From: Campylobacter sp. W0018
Lineage (GTDB): Bacteria > Campylobacterota > Campylobacteria > Campylobacterales > Campylobacteraceae
Direction: 5' to 3'
Assembly: GCA_020135845.1 (NCBI GenBank)
Contig: JACHTQ010000002.1
Span: 1 to 64,000, forward strand
Length of the DNA stretch: 64,000 nucleotides
Part shown: piece by piece, positions 19,282 through 28,173 of the stretch
How positions within the stretch are numbered: the stretch's first letter is position 1
Layout of the letters: the number at the start of each line of letters is the position of its first letter
Position numbers and translations under genes: made by a program
Notes under the pieces: model-generated
What the model was told of the DNA's origin: nothing
Databases searched by the model: none
What the model saw: only the letters and a program-made list of their open reading frames with translations

Positions 19282-19875
19282 TTAAGAACCAAAACCAAAT
19301 CCAGAACTTGTTTTAGATCCGCCTTTAAAAAAGCCTGATCTTGAGGAACTAGAAGTTTTGCTTGTGCTTGCTTTATTAAAACTATTCACACTTCTTTGAT
19401 AAGCACTTTGATTTGTAAAAGCTCCACGTTGCTGATTGATAAAATTTTGATTGCCAAAAAGCTTTGAACCGATCCAACTTCCTATAATAGCTCCAGCAGC
19501 ACTTGCAAGCAAAGTTTCACCTAAACTCAATCCACCACTACTCATTTGATGATTGCTTTGAGTTAGATTAGAGGTTCCATTATCTATTTTTTCTGCCTCT
19601 TGTTTTATGAGTGCATCCATTTCCTCCTTGCTTAAAACTCGCTCTGTACCATTTAAATCTTTTAAAACCACTCTAGTTTCATCGCTAGGAAATTGATCTT
19701 TTATTTTATATTGACCCGGCGCAACTTCTTCTATGATAACAAAGGCACCTTTCATATTTGAAATTTGACTCGAAGTATCTGAGTTATCGCTGCTACAAGC
19801 AACCAAAGCACCTCCTGCTACAGCTGCTAAACCACTTATCATCCCAATTTGAATAATTTTTTTAACCCTTTTCAT
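19282..19875 (-). CDS. UPF0323 family lipoprotein (Cj0371-like)
   Basis: 197 residues. Signal peptide KRVKKIIQIGMISGLAAVAGG ends in a lipobox GGALVAC, with lipidated Cys near residue 27. The mature N-terminal domain (30-100) is acidic (KGAFVIIEEVAPGQYKIKDQ). A hydrophobic glycine segment follows (LLASAAGAIIGSWIGSKLFG). The tail from about 150 is Ser/Gly/Lys-rich, low-complexity, and ends SSGFGFGS. Lipoprotein plus Gly/Ser tail plus adjacent ATP-grasp gene resembles YgiB/YjfM in enterics. It is first in the minus-strand cluster. The C. jejuni orthologue has been linked to motility or virulence, as I recall. Confidence 0.85.
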   Translation of the reverse strand: MKRVKKIIQIGMISGLAAVAGGALVACSSDNSDTSSQISNMKGAFVIIEEVAPGQYKIKDQFPSDETRVVLKDLNGTERVLSKEEMDALIKQEAEKIDNGTSNLTQSNHQMSSGGLSLGETLLASAAGAIIGSWIGSKLFGNQNFINQQRGAFTNQSAYQRSVNSFNKASTSKTSSSSRSGFFKGGSKTSSGFGFGS

Positions 19876-19981
19876 AAATTGACATTCCTATTTATAATCA
19901 AAAATTAATGATTAATTCTAACAAAAAATAATAAATTCATTCTTTATATGTAAAGTTTAAAAAGTTTTTTAGATCTAAGAA

Positions 19982-20021
19982 GATTAATAAAATTTATCAA
20001 AAGCCCTAAAAGGCTTTTGAT
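19982..20021 (-). terminator. Terminator of rpsU
   Basis: ATCAAAAGCC (19996-20005) and GGCTTTTGAT (20012-20021) form a 10-bp stem with a 6-base loop immediately after the rpsU stop. On the minus strand it is followed by AAATTTTATTAATC, a modest U-rich tail. It separates rpsU from the lipoprotein gene, which therefore needs its own promoter in 19876-19995. Confidence 0.65.
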
Positions 20022-20022
20022 A

Positions 20023-20235
20023 TTACAGTCTTGATTCGTATCGTCTAAGCATATAAAGTCTTTTAAGCATTTTTTTGCGAGCTGAAATTTTTTGCTTTTT
20101 GCGAATTTCAGTCATAGGCTCAAAAAATCTTCTTGCTCTAACTTCAGTTACAACAAGATTTCTATCAACTTGTTTTTTGAATTTACGATATGCTTCATCA
20201 AAAGACTCGTTAGGATGCACCTTAATTCCTGGCAC
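20023..20235 (-). CDS. rpsU: 30S ribosomal protein S21
   Basis: 70 residues, starting with GTG as [20 protein letters not shown] and ending [12 protein letters not shown]. This is the usual S21 with its Lys/Arg-rich helix ([16 protein letters not shown]). An open frame extends to an ATG at 20247 (MVRIVPG), but the GTG at 20235 gives the conserved length and N-terminus and follows AGGA at a short distance, with GGTGG further up. S21 sits on the 30S platform and helps initiation. It is a single-gene unit with its own promoter and terminator. Confidence 0.96.
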   Translation of the reverse strand: MPGIKVHPNESFDEAYRKFKKQVDRNLVVTEVRARRFFEPMTEIRKKQKISARKKMLKRLYMLRRYESRL

Positions 20236-20262
20236 TATCCTCACCACCTTTCGTAATTTAAT

Positions 20263-20298
20263 TTATCTTAACAAAATCTTGTCAAGATAAAGATTATA
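20263..20298 (-). promoter_or_regulatory. rpsU promoter and leader hairpin
   Basis: On the minus strand a TATAAT -10 lies at 20293-20298. Just downstream, TTATCTT (20263-20269) pairs with AAGATAA (20284-20290). An inner ACAA/TTGT pair and an AATC loop complete it, giving an 11-bp stem with one mismatch. Predicted transcription would begin near or inside the right arm. The element is either an operator at +1 or a hairpin at the 5' end of the rpsU message; no U-run follows. Confidence 0.5.
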
Positions 20299-20373
20299 AA
20301 ATATTTATCATTAAATATTTCTTATTAAAGGTAACTTAGAAAACATTTAAAAATTATTTTAGTTTTTATAAAT

Positions 20374-20379
20374 TATAAT
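20374..20379 (+). promoter_or_regulatory. -10 element upstream of ccoG
   Basis: TATAAT lies 33 bases before the ccoG ATG, preceded by the T-rich stretch common in Campylobacter sigma70 promoters, which mostly lack a -35. Predicted start of the ccoG-cmeR message near 20386. Confidence 0.5.
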
Positions 20380-20411
20380 ATGTGTAAAACTATAACAAAA
20401 AAAGGGATTAA

Positions 20412-21779
20412 ATGCAAAATTTTATTACTAATTATACGAAAAAGCGTTATGTTCTTTATGGTATTATTAGTATTATTGCATTGAGCTTACCATTTATAAA
20501 AATTAATGGAAATCATTTTTTTCTTCTAAGTTTTATCCATAGTAAATTAGATTTGATCTTTGTCTCTTTTTCTACTCAAGAATTTTATCTCATGCCTTTT
20601 GTCCTTATACTTCTTTTTCTATTTATATTTTTTATAACGACATTAGGGGGTAGAATTTGGTGTGCTTGGAGTTGTCCACAAACTATTTTTAGGGTTATTT
20701 ACAGAGATTTAATCCAAACTAAAATTTTAAAAATTAGAAAAAATATCAATAATAAACAAAAAGAATATCCTGGTCAATATTTTAAAAAAACAATCGCCGT
20801 TGTTTTATTTTATCTTGTCTCTTTGATTGCTATAAGCAATTTACTTTGGTATTTTGTTCCACCTGAAGAGTATTTTGAATATATACAAAATCCTAATGAA
20901 CATTTGCTTTTAATAGGAATTTTATTTTTTGCAAGCTTGCTTTTTACTCTTGATGTTACTTATCTAGCAGAAAAATTCTGTGTTTATGTTTGCCCATACG
21001 CTAGAATACAATCAGTTATGTTTGATCGTGATACCATGCAAGTTATTTACAATGAAAAGCGTGGTGGGGTGATTTTTGATGGTAAATTTAAACTTCATAA
21101 AAAACCTCCTCAAGGAGAATGTATAGGATGCGAAGCTTGCGTAAGTGTATGTCCAACACATATTGATATTAGAGCCGGAATGCAACTTGAATGTATCAAT
21201 TGTTTAGAATGTGCCGATGCTTGTTCTAAAATTCAAAATAAATTTAATCGTCCAAGTTTAATCAATTGGACAAGCATCAAATCAATAGAAACAAATAAAA
21301 AAATTAAATATTTCCGCTTTCGAACTATTGGCTATTTGGTTGTTATTACAATTGTCTTAACTGCCTTATTCGTTATGGGTAGCAAAAAAGAACATATGCT
21401 TTTAAATATCAACCGAAGTAGCGAACTATATCAAATTTCACATGTGGGCGATAACATAGAAGTTTCAAACGCATATACATTTTTATTTCAAAATACAGAC
21501 ACCAAAGATCATGAGTATTATTTTGAAGCCAAATTAAAAGATATTGATAATGGCATTGAAATTACTCGTCCAATTAAACCTTTTAAACTTGAAGCTGGAG
21601 AACAAAGCAAAAAAATTGTTATTATTAAAGCTATAAAAAAACTTGCTAACGACAATCAACAAGATATTATTTTCCCACTTTATATTAAAGCTTACGCTAA
21701 AGATGATGATAAAATCGTTATTTTTAGAGAAACAATTTTTGTTTATCCCAAAATTTCAATTTTTAAGGAGGTTAAATGA
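20412..21779 (+). CDS. ccoG: Cytochrome c oxidase accessory protein CcoG (RdxA/FixG family polyferredoxin)
   Basis: 455 residues. Membrane helices lie near 17-33, 50-78, 125-145, 165-180 and 302-322. Residue pairs of the CcoG family are seen in GGRIWCAWSCPQTIFRVIYRD (cited as WCAWSCPQT) and FCVYVCPYARIQ. Two 4Fe-4S ferredoxin clusters are bound by CIGCEACVSVCPTHIDIR (Cys-x2-Cys-x2-Cys-x3-Cys-Pro) and CINCLECADACSK. A C-terminal periplasmic Ig-like domain follows. It assists copper delivery to cbb3 oxidase in other bacteria. Corresponds to Cj0369c. Its stop overlaps cmeR, an odd pairing that may tie respiration and efflux-regulator expression. Confidence 0.88.
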   Translation: MQNFITNYTKKRYVLYGIISIIALSLPFIKINGNHFFLLSFIHSKLDLIFVSFSTQEFYLMPFVLILLFLFIFFITTLGGRIWCAWSCPQTIFRVIYRDLIQTKILKIRKNINNKQKEYPGQYFKKTIAVVLFYLVSLIAISNLLWYFVPPEEYFEYIQNPNEHLLLIGILFFASLLFTLDVTYLAEKFCVYVCPYARIQSVMFDRDTMQVIYNEKRGGVIFDGKFKLHKKPPQGECIGCEACVSVCPTHIDIRAGMQLECINCLECADACSKIQNKFNRPSLINWTSIKSIETNKKIKYFRFRTIGYLVVITIVLTALFVMGSKKEHMLLNINRSSELYQISHVGDNIEVSNAYTFLFQNTDTKDHEYYFEAKLKDIDNGIEITRPIKPFKLEAGEQSKKIVIIKAIKKLANDNQQDIIFPLYIKAYAKDDDKIVIFRETIFVYPKISIFKEVK

Positions 21780-22402
21780 ATTCAAATAAAATGCTTTCTA
21801 AGAAAAATTTAGCTCGAAAAAATAAAATAAAAAAAGTTGCTCGTGAGTTATTTTTAGAGCGAGGATTTCAAGAAACCAGTTTAAGTGATATTATTAAAAT
21901 TTCTGGGGGCTCCTACTCTAATATTTATGATTGTTTTCAAAGCAAGGAAGGTTTATTTTTTGAAATTTTAGATGATATTTGTAAAAAACATTTTAAGTTA
22001 ATCGCCTCTCAAATTCATATTTCAGAAAGCAAAGATTTACAAGATAATTTAATTTCTTTTGCCAAAGCTTTTGTTAATATGTATAATACACCTTCAATAA
22101 TCTCTTTAGGAAAAATTATTTTTTCTCAAGTCTACAATACAGACTATCTTCAAAATTGGTTACAAGATAATGAAAAATTTTTTGCCTATAATATTTTAGC
22201 AAATCTTTTTTCCAAACAAAAAAATAAATTTATATGCGATAACGCTTCAAAATTAGCTATTACTTTTTGCAATATGTTAAAAGAGCCTTATTATACTTTA
22301 AATGTTCTAGTAGAATCTCCTCTTATGAATAAAAAAGAACAAAAAAAACATATAGAATTTGTGGTTGATCTTTTTTTAAATGGCATTACAGTTAAAACCT
22401 GA
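21776..22402 (+). CDS. cmeR: TetR-family repressor of the CmeABC efflux pump
   Basis: 208 residues. The helix-turn-helix region (about 15-60) reads KVARELFLERGFQETSLSDI, then SGGSYSNIYDCFQSKEGLF, closely matching C. jejuni CmeR. The C-terminal ligand domain is diverged but keeps GKIIFSQVYNTD, FCNMLKEPYYTLNVL and KEQKKHIEFVVDLFLNGI. CmeR represses cmeABC and responds to bile compounds. It overlaps ccoG by 4 bases and lies 92 bases upstream of cmeA in the same orientation, as in C. jejuni. Confidence 0.95.
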   Translation: MNSNKMLSKKNLARKNKIKKVARELFLERGFQETSLSDIIKISGGSYSNIYDCFQSKEGLFFEILDDICKKHFKLIASQIHISESKDLQDNLISFAKAFVNMYNTPSIISLGKIIFSQVYNTDYLQNWLQDNEKFFAYNILANLFSKQKNKFICDNASKLAITFCNMLKEPYYTLNVLVESPLMNKKEQKKHIEFVVDLFLNGITVKT

Positions 22403-22416
22403 AAAATATTAAATTT

Positions 22417-22474
22417 AATTTTAATTAATAAAATTTAATTAGAATATCATGTTCAAATATTTTAATAATTAAAA
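22417..22474 (+). promoter_or_regulatory. cmeABC control region with AT-rich palindromes
   Basis: The cmeR-cmeA gap holds two inverted repeats: AATTTTA-ATTAA-TAAAATT (22417-22435) and TTTTAAT-A-ATTAAAA (22460-22474). Neither matches the CmeR operator TGTAATAAATATTACA known from C. jejuni. They are candidates for CmeR sites in this lineage, but palindromes arise easily in such AT-rich DNA. Confidence 0.4.
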
Positions 22475-22494
22475 ATACAAAAATAAGGTAAAAG

Positions 22495-23598
22495 ATGATG
22501 AAACTAATTATAAAAAATATTTTTCTAGCAAGTATTGCATTTTTAATTTGTGCTTGTGAAAAAAAAGAAGTACCTAAAATGCAACAAGGACCAATACCTG
22601 TGAGCATCATGAAAGCAAAATCTGAAAATTTACCTCTTAGTTTCACTTATCCAGCAAAACTTGTAAGTGACTATGATGTAGTGTTAAAGCCTCAAGTAAG
22701 TGGAGTAATATTAAAAAAATATTTTCAAGCAGGCGACAGAGTTAAAGAAGGTCAGAAATTATTTCTTATTGAACCTGATAAATTTGAAGCAAATGTTAAT
22801 TCTGCACAAGGAAAATTCTTAATGGCAAAAGCTAATTTTGACAATGCTTCGAAAGATTATGAAAGAAATAAAATTTTGTTTTCAAAAAAAGCTATTTCAA
22901 AAAAAGAATACGATACTTCTTTAGCAAATTTTAATAGTGCAAAAGCAGAACTTGAAAGCTCAAAAGCTGATTTACAAAACGCTAAAATTGATTTTAACCA
23001 TACCGAAATTCTTGCACCATTTGACGGAATTGTTGGCGATGCTTTAGTCAATGTGGGAGATTATGTTAATTCTGCAAGTACAGAATTAGTCCGCATTACA
23101 AACCTTAATCCAATTTATGCAGAATTTTATATTTCTGATACAGATAAACTAAATATTATGCGAAATACTCAAAGCGGAAAATGGGATCTTGAAAATATCT
23201 ACGCTACTTTAAATTTAAACGGAGATCAAGTCAAAGGAAGGCTTTATTTTATTGATTCAGTGATAAATGCAGATAGCGGGACTGTTAAAGCTAAAGCTAT
23301 TTTTGATAACAACAATTCTAGCCTTTTACCAGGAGCCTTTGCTACAATCACTTCTGAAGGATTTATTCAAAAAAATGGCTTTAAAGTGCCACAAAGTGCG
23401 ATTAAGCAAGACCAAAATGAAGTGTATGTTTATACCATAGTCAATAACAAGGTTACAAAAAATCCAATTCACATCAGCTATCAAAACAATGAATACGCTA
23501 TTATCGACTCTGGGCTTAAAAATGATGATAAAATTATTTTAGATAATTTCAAAAAAATTCACCTTGGTTCTGAAGTTCAAGAAATTGGGAGTAAATAA
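22495..23598 (+). CDS. cmeA: CmeA, periplasmic adaptor lipoprotein of the CmeABC multidrug efflux pump
   Basis: 367 residues. A lipoprotein signal ends FLICAC with lipidated Cys near residue 21. The lipoyl/barrel-sandwich halves are seen at VVLKPQVSGVILKKYFQAGDRV and HTEILAPFDGIVGDALVNVGDYV, flanking the alpha-hairpin coiled coil (about 100-170), which docks on CmeC. A membrane-proximal domain follows. It links inner-membrane CmeB to outer-membrane CmeC. AAGG lies 6 bases upstream; a second ATG three bases on is equally possible. Its stop overlaps cmeB by one base. Confidence 0.97.
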   Translation: MMKLIIKNIFLASIAFLICACEKKEVPKMQQGPIPVSIMKAKSENLPLSFTYPAKLVSDYDVVLKPQVSGVILKKYFQAGDRVKEGQKLFLIEPDKFEANVNSAQGKFLMAKANFDNASKDYERNKILFSKKAISKKEYDTSLANFNSAKAELESSKADLQNAKIDFNHTEILAPFDGIVGDALVNVGDYVNSASTELVRITNLNPIYAEFYISDTDKLNIMRNTQSGKWDLENIYATLNLNGDQVKGRLYFIDSVINADSGTVKAKAIFDNNNSSLLPGAFATITSEGFIQKNGFKVPQSAIKQDQNEVYVYTIVNNKVTKNPIHISYQNNEYAIIDSGLKNDDKIILDNFKKIHLGSEVQEIGSK

Positions 23599-26500
23599 TG
23601 TTTTCTAAATTTTTTATAGAAAGACCAATATTTGCCTCTGTTGTTGCTATTATCATTTCAATTTCTGGAGTCATAGGTTTAATTAATTTACCCGTAGAAC
23701 AATACCCAGCATTAACTCCTCCTACAGTTCAAGTAACGGCAAGCTATACCGGTGCAGACGCTCAAACAATAGCCTCAACCGTTGCAACCCCTATTGAAGA
23801 TGCAATCAACGGTGTTGATAATATGATTTATATGGATTCTACGAGTTCTACGGGTCAAATGAAACTCACCGTTTATTTTGATATAGGAACCGACCCTGAT
23901 CAAGCAACTGTAAATGTAAATAATAGAATTTCAGCAGCAACTGCGAAACTCCCAGAAGCAGTTAAAAAACTTGGGGTAACCGTTAGAAAATCTTCTTCTT
24001 CAATCCTTGAAGTTATTTCTATTTATTCAGATGATAATTCAATGAGCGATGTGGATATTTTTAACTATACCACTTTAAACATTTTAGATGAATTAAAAAG
24101 AATTCCTGGAGTTGGAGACGCTAGCGCTATAGGTGGTAAAAATTATTCTATGAGAATTTGGCTAAAGCCTGATTTATTAAACAAATTTAACATAACTGCC
24201 AATGATGTTATTAATGCTATTAATGAGCAAAATGCTCAATACGCAACAGGAAAAATTGGCGAAGAGCCTGTTGTTAATAAATCTGCTCAAGTTCTTTCTA
24301 TAACGATGCAAGGAAGACTTTCTACTCCTAAAGAATTTGAAAATATCATTTTAAGAACCAATAAAGATGGATCTTTCTTAAGAATTAAAGATGTAGCAAA
24401 TGTGGAAATAGGGTCTCAAGAATATAGCTCAACCGGACGTTTAGGTGTCAAACCAGCCGTTCCAATTATGATTAATTTACAATCAGGTGCTAATGCGGTT
24501 AACACTGCAAAATTAATTAATCAAAGACTTGAAGAACTTTCCAAAAATTTTCCTCAAGGTTTAAAATATAAAGTTCCTTTTGATACAACAATTTTCGTCA
24601 AAGCTTCTATTAAAGAAGTAATAAAAACTTTTGCCGAAGCTTTAATTTTAGTTCTTATTGTTATGTATCTTTTCTTGAAAAATTTCAAATCAACCCTTAT
24701 TCCAATGATTGCTGTTCCTGTTTCACTATTGGGAACTTTTGCTGTGCTTTATTTACTTGGTTTTAGTATCAATCTTTTAACTCTTTTTGCCCTTGTTTTG
24801 GCTATAGGTATTGTCGTTGATGATGCGATTATAGTGGTTGAAAATATTGATAGAATTATACATTCTAATCCTGATATTTCGATCAAAGATGCAGCCATTC
24901 AAGCCATGCGTGAAGTAAGTTCTCCAGTTATTTCTATCGTTCTTGTTTTATGTGCTGTTTTTATTCCTGTATCATTTATTTCAGGATTCGTAGGAGAAAT
25001 TCAAAAACAATTTGCCCTAACCTTGGCCGCTTCTGTTGCTATTTCAGGATTTGTTGCACTCACACTAACTCCTTCATTATCTGCAATTTTTTTAACAAGA
25101 AATGAATCAAAACCTTTCTATTTTGTTCAAAAATTTAATGATTTTTTTGACTGGAGCACTTCTGTATTTAGTGCTGGTGTAGCCTATATGCTAAAACGCA
25201 CTATTCGTTTTGTTCTTATTTTTTGTATTATGTTAGGAGCGATTTTTTATTTATATAAAATTGTACCAAGTTCTCTTGTTCCAAGTGAAGATCAAGGTGT
25301 TATTATGAGTATTATCAATTTACCTGCTGGATCTCCTATACATAAAACTATACAAGAAGTAGAAAATATGAATAAAGACATCTATAAAATAGATGATGTA
25401 GAATCAGCTGTTTCTCTTGTAGGTTTTGATCTTTTCACAAGTTCTCTAAAAGAAAATGCTGCAGCAACATTTTTAAAATTAAAAGATTGGAGTGAAAGAA
25501 AATTAAATTCTGATCAAATCATTGGTATGTTATTTGGAAAATATGCAAATGATAGAAATGCTCAAAGTTACTTCCTTAATCTTCCTGCAATTCCTGGACT
25601 TAGCTTAACAGGTGGCTTTGAGATGTATGTTCAAAATAAAAGCGGAAAAACTTATGATCAAATTCAACAAGATGTTAATAAATTATTAGAAGTAGCAAGA
25701 AAAAGAAAAGAATTATCTAATGTAAGAACAACACTTGATACTAATTTTCCACAATATAAACTTATTATTGATCGAGATAAAATGAAATATTTCAATCTCA
25801 ATATGCAAGATGTTTTTAATACGATTAATGCAACAATAGGGACCTATTACGTTAATGATTTTCCTATGTTGGGAAAAAATTTTCAAGTTAATATCCGAGC
25901 TTTAGGAGATTTTAGAAATACCCAAGATGCATTAAGAAATATCTTTGTAAGATCAAGTGATGGAAAAATGATACCTCTTAACTCATTTTTAACTCTTTCT
26001 AGAAGTGCTGGACCTGATGATGTTAAAAGATTTAATCTTTTTCCAGCTGCTCTTATACAAGGAGATCCTGCATCGGGCTATTCTTCTGGGCAAGCCATTG
26101 AAGCGATCTCAGCTGTTGCTAAAGAAACTTTAGGGAGTGATTATTCAATTGCTTGGTCGGGATCAGCTTATCAAGAAGTTAATTCTAAAGGAACTGGATT
26201 ATATGCTTTTATTTTAGGAATGGTTTTTGTATTTTTAATCCTAGCAGCTCAATATGAAAGATGGCTTATTCCACTTGCTGTTGTTACTGCTGTTCCTTTT
26301 GCAGCATTTGGCTCTTTTCTTTTGATAGCTCTTTCAGGATTTGAAAACGATATATATTTTCAAACTGGACTTTTGCTTTTAATTGGACTTTCTGCAAAAA
26401 ATGCAATTTTAATTATTGAATTTGCCATGGAAGAACATCTTAAAAAAGGAAAAAGTGTTTTTGATGCTGCTATTAGTGCTGCAAAATTAAGATTTAGACC

Positions 26501-26717
26501 TATTGTTATGACTTCATTAGCCTTTACCTTTGGTGTTTTACCAATGATTTTTGCCCATGGAGCAGGAAGCGCTGCTCGTCATGCTTTAGGAACAGGTCTT
26601 ATAGGTGGAATGATCGCTGCTTCAACTTTAGCGATTTTCTTTGTTCCATTATTTTTCTATCTTTTAGAAAATCTAAGTATTTGGATTAATAAAAAAAGAG
26701 GTAAGATCCATGAATAA
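23598..26717 (+). CDS. cmeB: CmeB, RND-family inner-membrane efflux transporter
   Basis: 1039 residues, full length for an HAE1-type RND pump. It starts MFSKFFIERPIFASVVAIII. The periplasmic porter region contains PVEQYPALTPPTVQV and GVDNMIYMDSTSSTGQM. The proton-relay helix TM4 reads LALVLAIGIVVDDAIIVVEN, with the paired aspartates. The second half mirrors it (LIGLSAKNAILIIEFAMEE in TM10, with the essential Lys). It exports antibiotics and bile salts. The protein clearly differs from C. jejuni CmeB as I recall it at many porter positions, useful for species placement. It overlaps cmeC by 8 bases. Confidence 0.97.
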   Translation: MFSKFFIERPIFASVVAIIISISGVIGLINLPVEQYPALTPPTVQVTASYTGADAQTIASTVATPIEDAINGVDNMIYMDSTSSTGQMKLTVYFDIGTDPDQATVNVNNRISAATAKLPEAVKKLGVTVRKSSSSILEVISIYSDDNSMSDVDIFNYTTLNILDELKRIPGVGDASAIGGKNYSMRIWLKPDLLNKFNITANDVINAINEQNAQYATGKIGEEPVVNKSAQVLSITMQGRLSTPKEFENIILRTNKDGSFLRIKDVANVEIGSQEYSSTGRLGVKPAVPIMINLQSGANAVNTAKLINQRLEELSKNFPQGLKYKVPFDTTIFVKASIKEVIKTFAEALILVLIVMYLFLKNFKSTLIPMIAVPVSLLGTFAVLYLLGFSINLLTLFALVLAIGIVVDDAIIVVENIDRIIHSNPDISIKDAAIQAMREVSSPVISIVLVLCAVFIPVSFISGFVGEIQKQFALTLAASVAISGFVALTLTPSLSAIFLTRNESKPFYFVQKFNDFFDWSTSVFSAGVAYMLKRTIRFVLIFCIMLGAIFYLYKIVPSSLVPSEDQGVIMSIINLPAGSPIHKTIQEVENMNKDIYKIDDVESAVSLVGFDLFTSSLKENAAATFLKLKDWSERKLNSDQIIGMLFGKYANDRNAQSYFLNLPAIPGLSLTGGFEMYVQNKSGKTYDQIQQDVNKLLEVARKRKELSNVRTTLDTNFPQYKLIIDRDKMKYFNLNMQDVFNTINATIGTYYVNDFPMLGKNFQVNIRALGDFRNTQDALRNIFVRSSDGKMIPLNSFLTLSRSAGPDDVKRFNLFPAALIQGDPASGYSSGQAIEAISAVAKETLGSDYSIAWSGSAYQEVNSKGTGLYAFILGMVFVFLILAAQYERWLIPLAVVTAVPFAAFGSFLLIALSGFENDIYFQTGLLLLIGLSAKNAILIIEFAMEEHLKKGKSVFDAAISAAKLRFRPIVMTSLAFTFGVLPMIFAHGAGSAARHALGTGLIGGMIAASTLAIFFVPLFFYLLENLSIWINKKRGKIHE

Positions 26718-28173
26718 GATTATTTCAATAAGTATTATTACAAGTCTTGGATTATTGATTTCAGCCTGCTCTTTAAGCCCAAATTTAAATACTCCCGAAG
26801 CAAATTATACCTTTATTGATAACAAACAAGAAAATAATAACAGCATTGATCAAAAATGGTGGGAAGAATTTCAAGATGAATATTTAAATAAGCTTGTTGA
26901 TTTAGCCCTTAAAAACAATTCCGATTTAAAAATTGCTTATATACATTTAAAACAAGCTAGCGCACAATTAGGGATCGATTTTAGTGATTTGTTACCAAAA
27001 TTTGATGCAAGCGCAAATGCCTCAAGAAGTAAAACTCCAATAAATGCACCAACAAATAAAAGCGGTCAATTTAATTATGGCAATGACTTTAAAATGGGGT
27101 TAAATTTAAGCTATGAAATTGATCTTTGGGGTAAGTACCGAGATTCTTATAGAGCAAGTAAAGCTTCTTTTCGAGCAAGTAAATATGATTATGAAGCAGC
27201 AAGACTTTCTATTATTTCAAATACAGTTCAAACTTACTTTAATCTCGTAAATGCTTATGAAAATGAAAATGCTTTAAAACAAGCTTATGAAGCAGCACAA
27301 GAAATTTATCGCATCAATAATGAAAAATTTTTAGCAGGAACTACTGGAGAATATGAATTATCTCAGGCTAAAGCTAATCTTGAAAGTATTTCTTTACAAT
27401 ACAATCAAGCAAAGCTTAACAAAGAAAACTATCTTAAAGCTTTAAAAATATTAACCTCTAATGATTTAAACAATATACTTTATCAAGATCAAGAATATCA
27501 AACTTTTAATCTTAAAGAGTTCGATATTCCAACTGGAATCACTAGTGAAATTTTATTGCAACGTCCTGATATTAGTTCTTCTTTGGAAAAACTCATGCAA
27601 AAAAATTATCTTATAGGAGTTGCTCGTTCAGCTTTTTTACCCAGCCTTTCTTTAACTGGACTTTTAGGTTTTGAAAGTAACGATTTAGATACTTTGGTAA
27701 AAAATGGCTCTAAAACTTGGAATATAGGAGGAAGTTTCCTTATGCCTATTTTTCACTGGGGTGAAATAAATGAAAATGTTAATTTAGCCAAATTAAACAA
27801 AGATGAAGCCTTTATAAACTATGAAAATACTCTAAAAACAGCATTTGGAGAAATTCGATACGCTTTAATTTCTAGAAAAAATATACGCTTGCAATACGAT
27901 AATGCTTTATCAAGTGAACAAGCCTATAAAAGAATTTATGAAATTGCTAAAGAGCGTTATGATATAGGAGAAATGTCTTTACAAGATTATTTGGAAGCTC
28001 GAAAAAATTGGCTCAACTCTCAAATCAATTTTAACAATACAAAATACTCTTATGCTAACTCTATCGTAGATGTTATCAAAGCCTTTGGTGGTGGATTTGA
28101 TCAACAAGATGAAAATTCTTGGGAAAATGCCCAAAAAGAAGAGTTTCAAAATTTAGAAAATTCTTTAAAATAA
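26710..28173 (+). CDS. cmeC: CmeC, outer-membrane channel of the CmeABC efflux pump
   Basis: 487 residues, TolC/OprM-like. Lipoprotein signal with LLISACSLSPNLNTPE (lipidated Cys about residue 20). Family landmarks are DQKWWEEFQDEYLNKLVDLAL, SYEIDLWGKYRDS (the LWG turn), LLQRPDISSSLEKL and the repeat AFLPSLSLTGLLGFES; two outer-membrane-factor repeats are evident. It forms the trimeric barrel and tunnel that completes the pump. It starts 8 bases inside cmeB, so synthesis is coupled. A hairpin at 28181 follows. Confidence 0.97.
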   Translation: MNKIISISIITSLGLLISACSLSPNLNTPEANYTFIDNKQENNNSIDQKWWEEFQDEYLNKLVDLALKNNSDLKIAYIHLKQASAQLGIDFSDLLPKFDASANASRSKTPINAPTNKSGQFNYGNDFKMGLNLSYEIDLWGKYRDSYRASKASFRASKYDYEAARLSIISNTVQTYFNLVNAYENENALKQAYEAAQEIYRINNEKFLAGTTGEYELSQAKANLESISLQYNQAKLNKENYLKALKILTSNDLNNILYQDQEYQTFNLKEFDIPTGITSEILLQRPDISSSLEKLMQKNYLIGVARSAFLPSLSLTGLLGFESNDLDTLVKNGSKTWNIGGSFLMPIFHWGEINENVNLAKLNKDEAFINYENTLKTAFGEIRYALISRKNIRLQYDNALSSEQAYKRIYEIAKERYDIGEMSLQDYLEARKNWLNSQINFNNTKYSYANSIVDVIKAFGGGFDQQDENSWENAQKEEFQNLENSLK

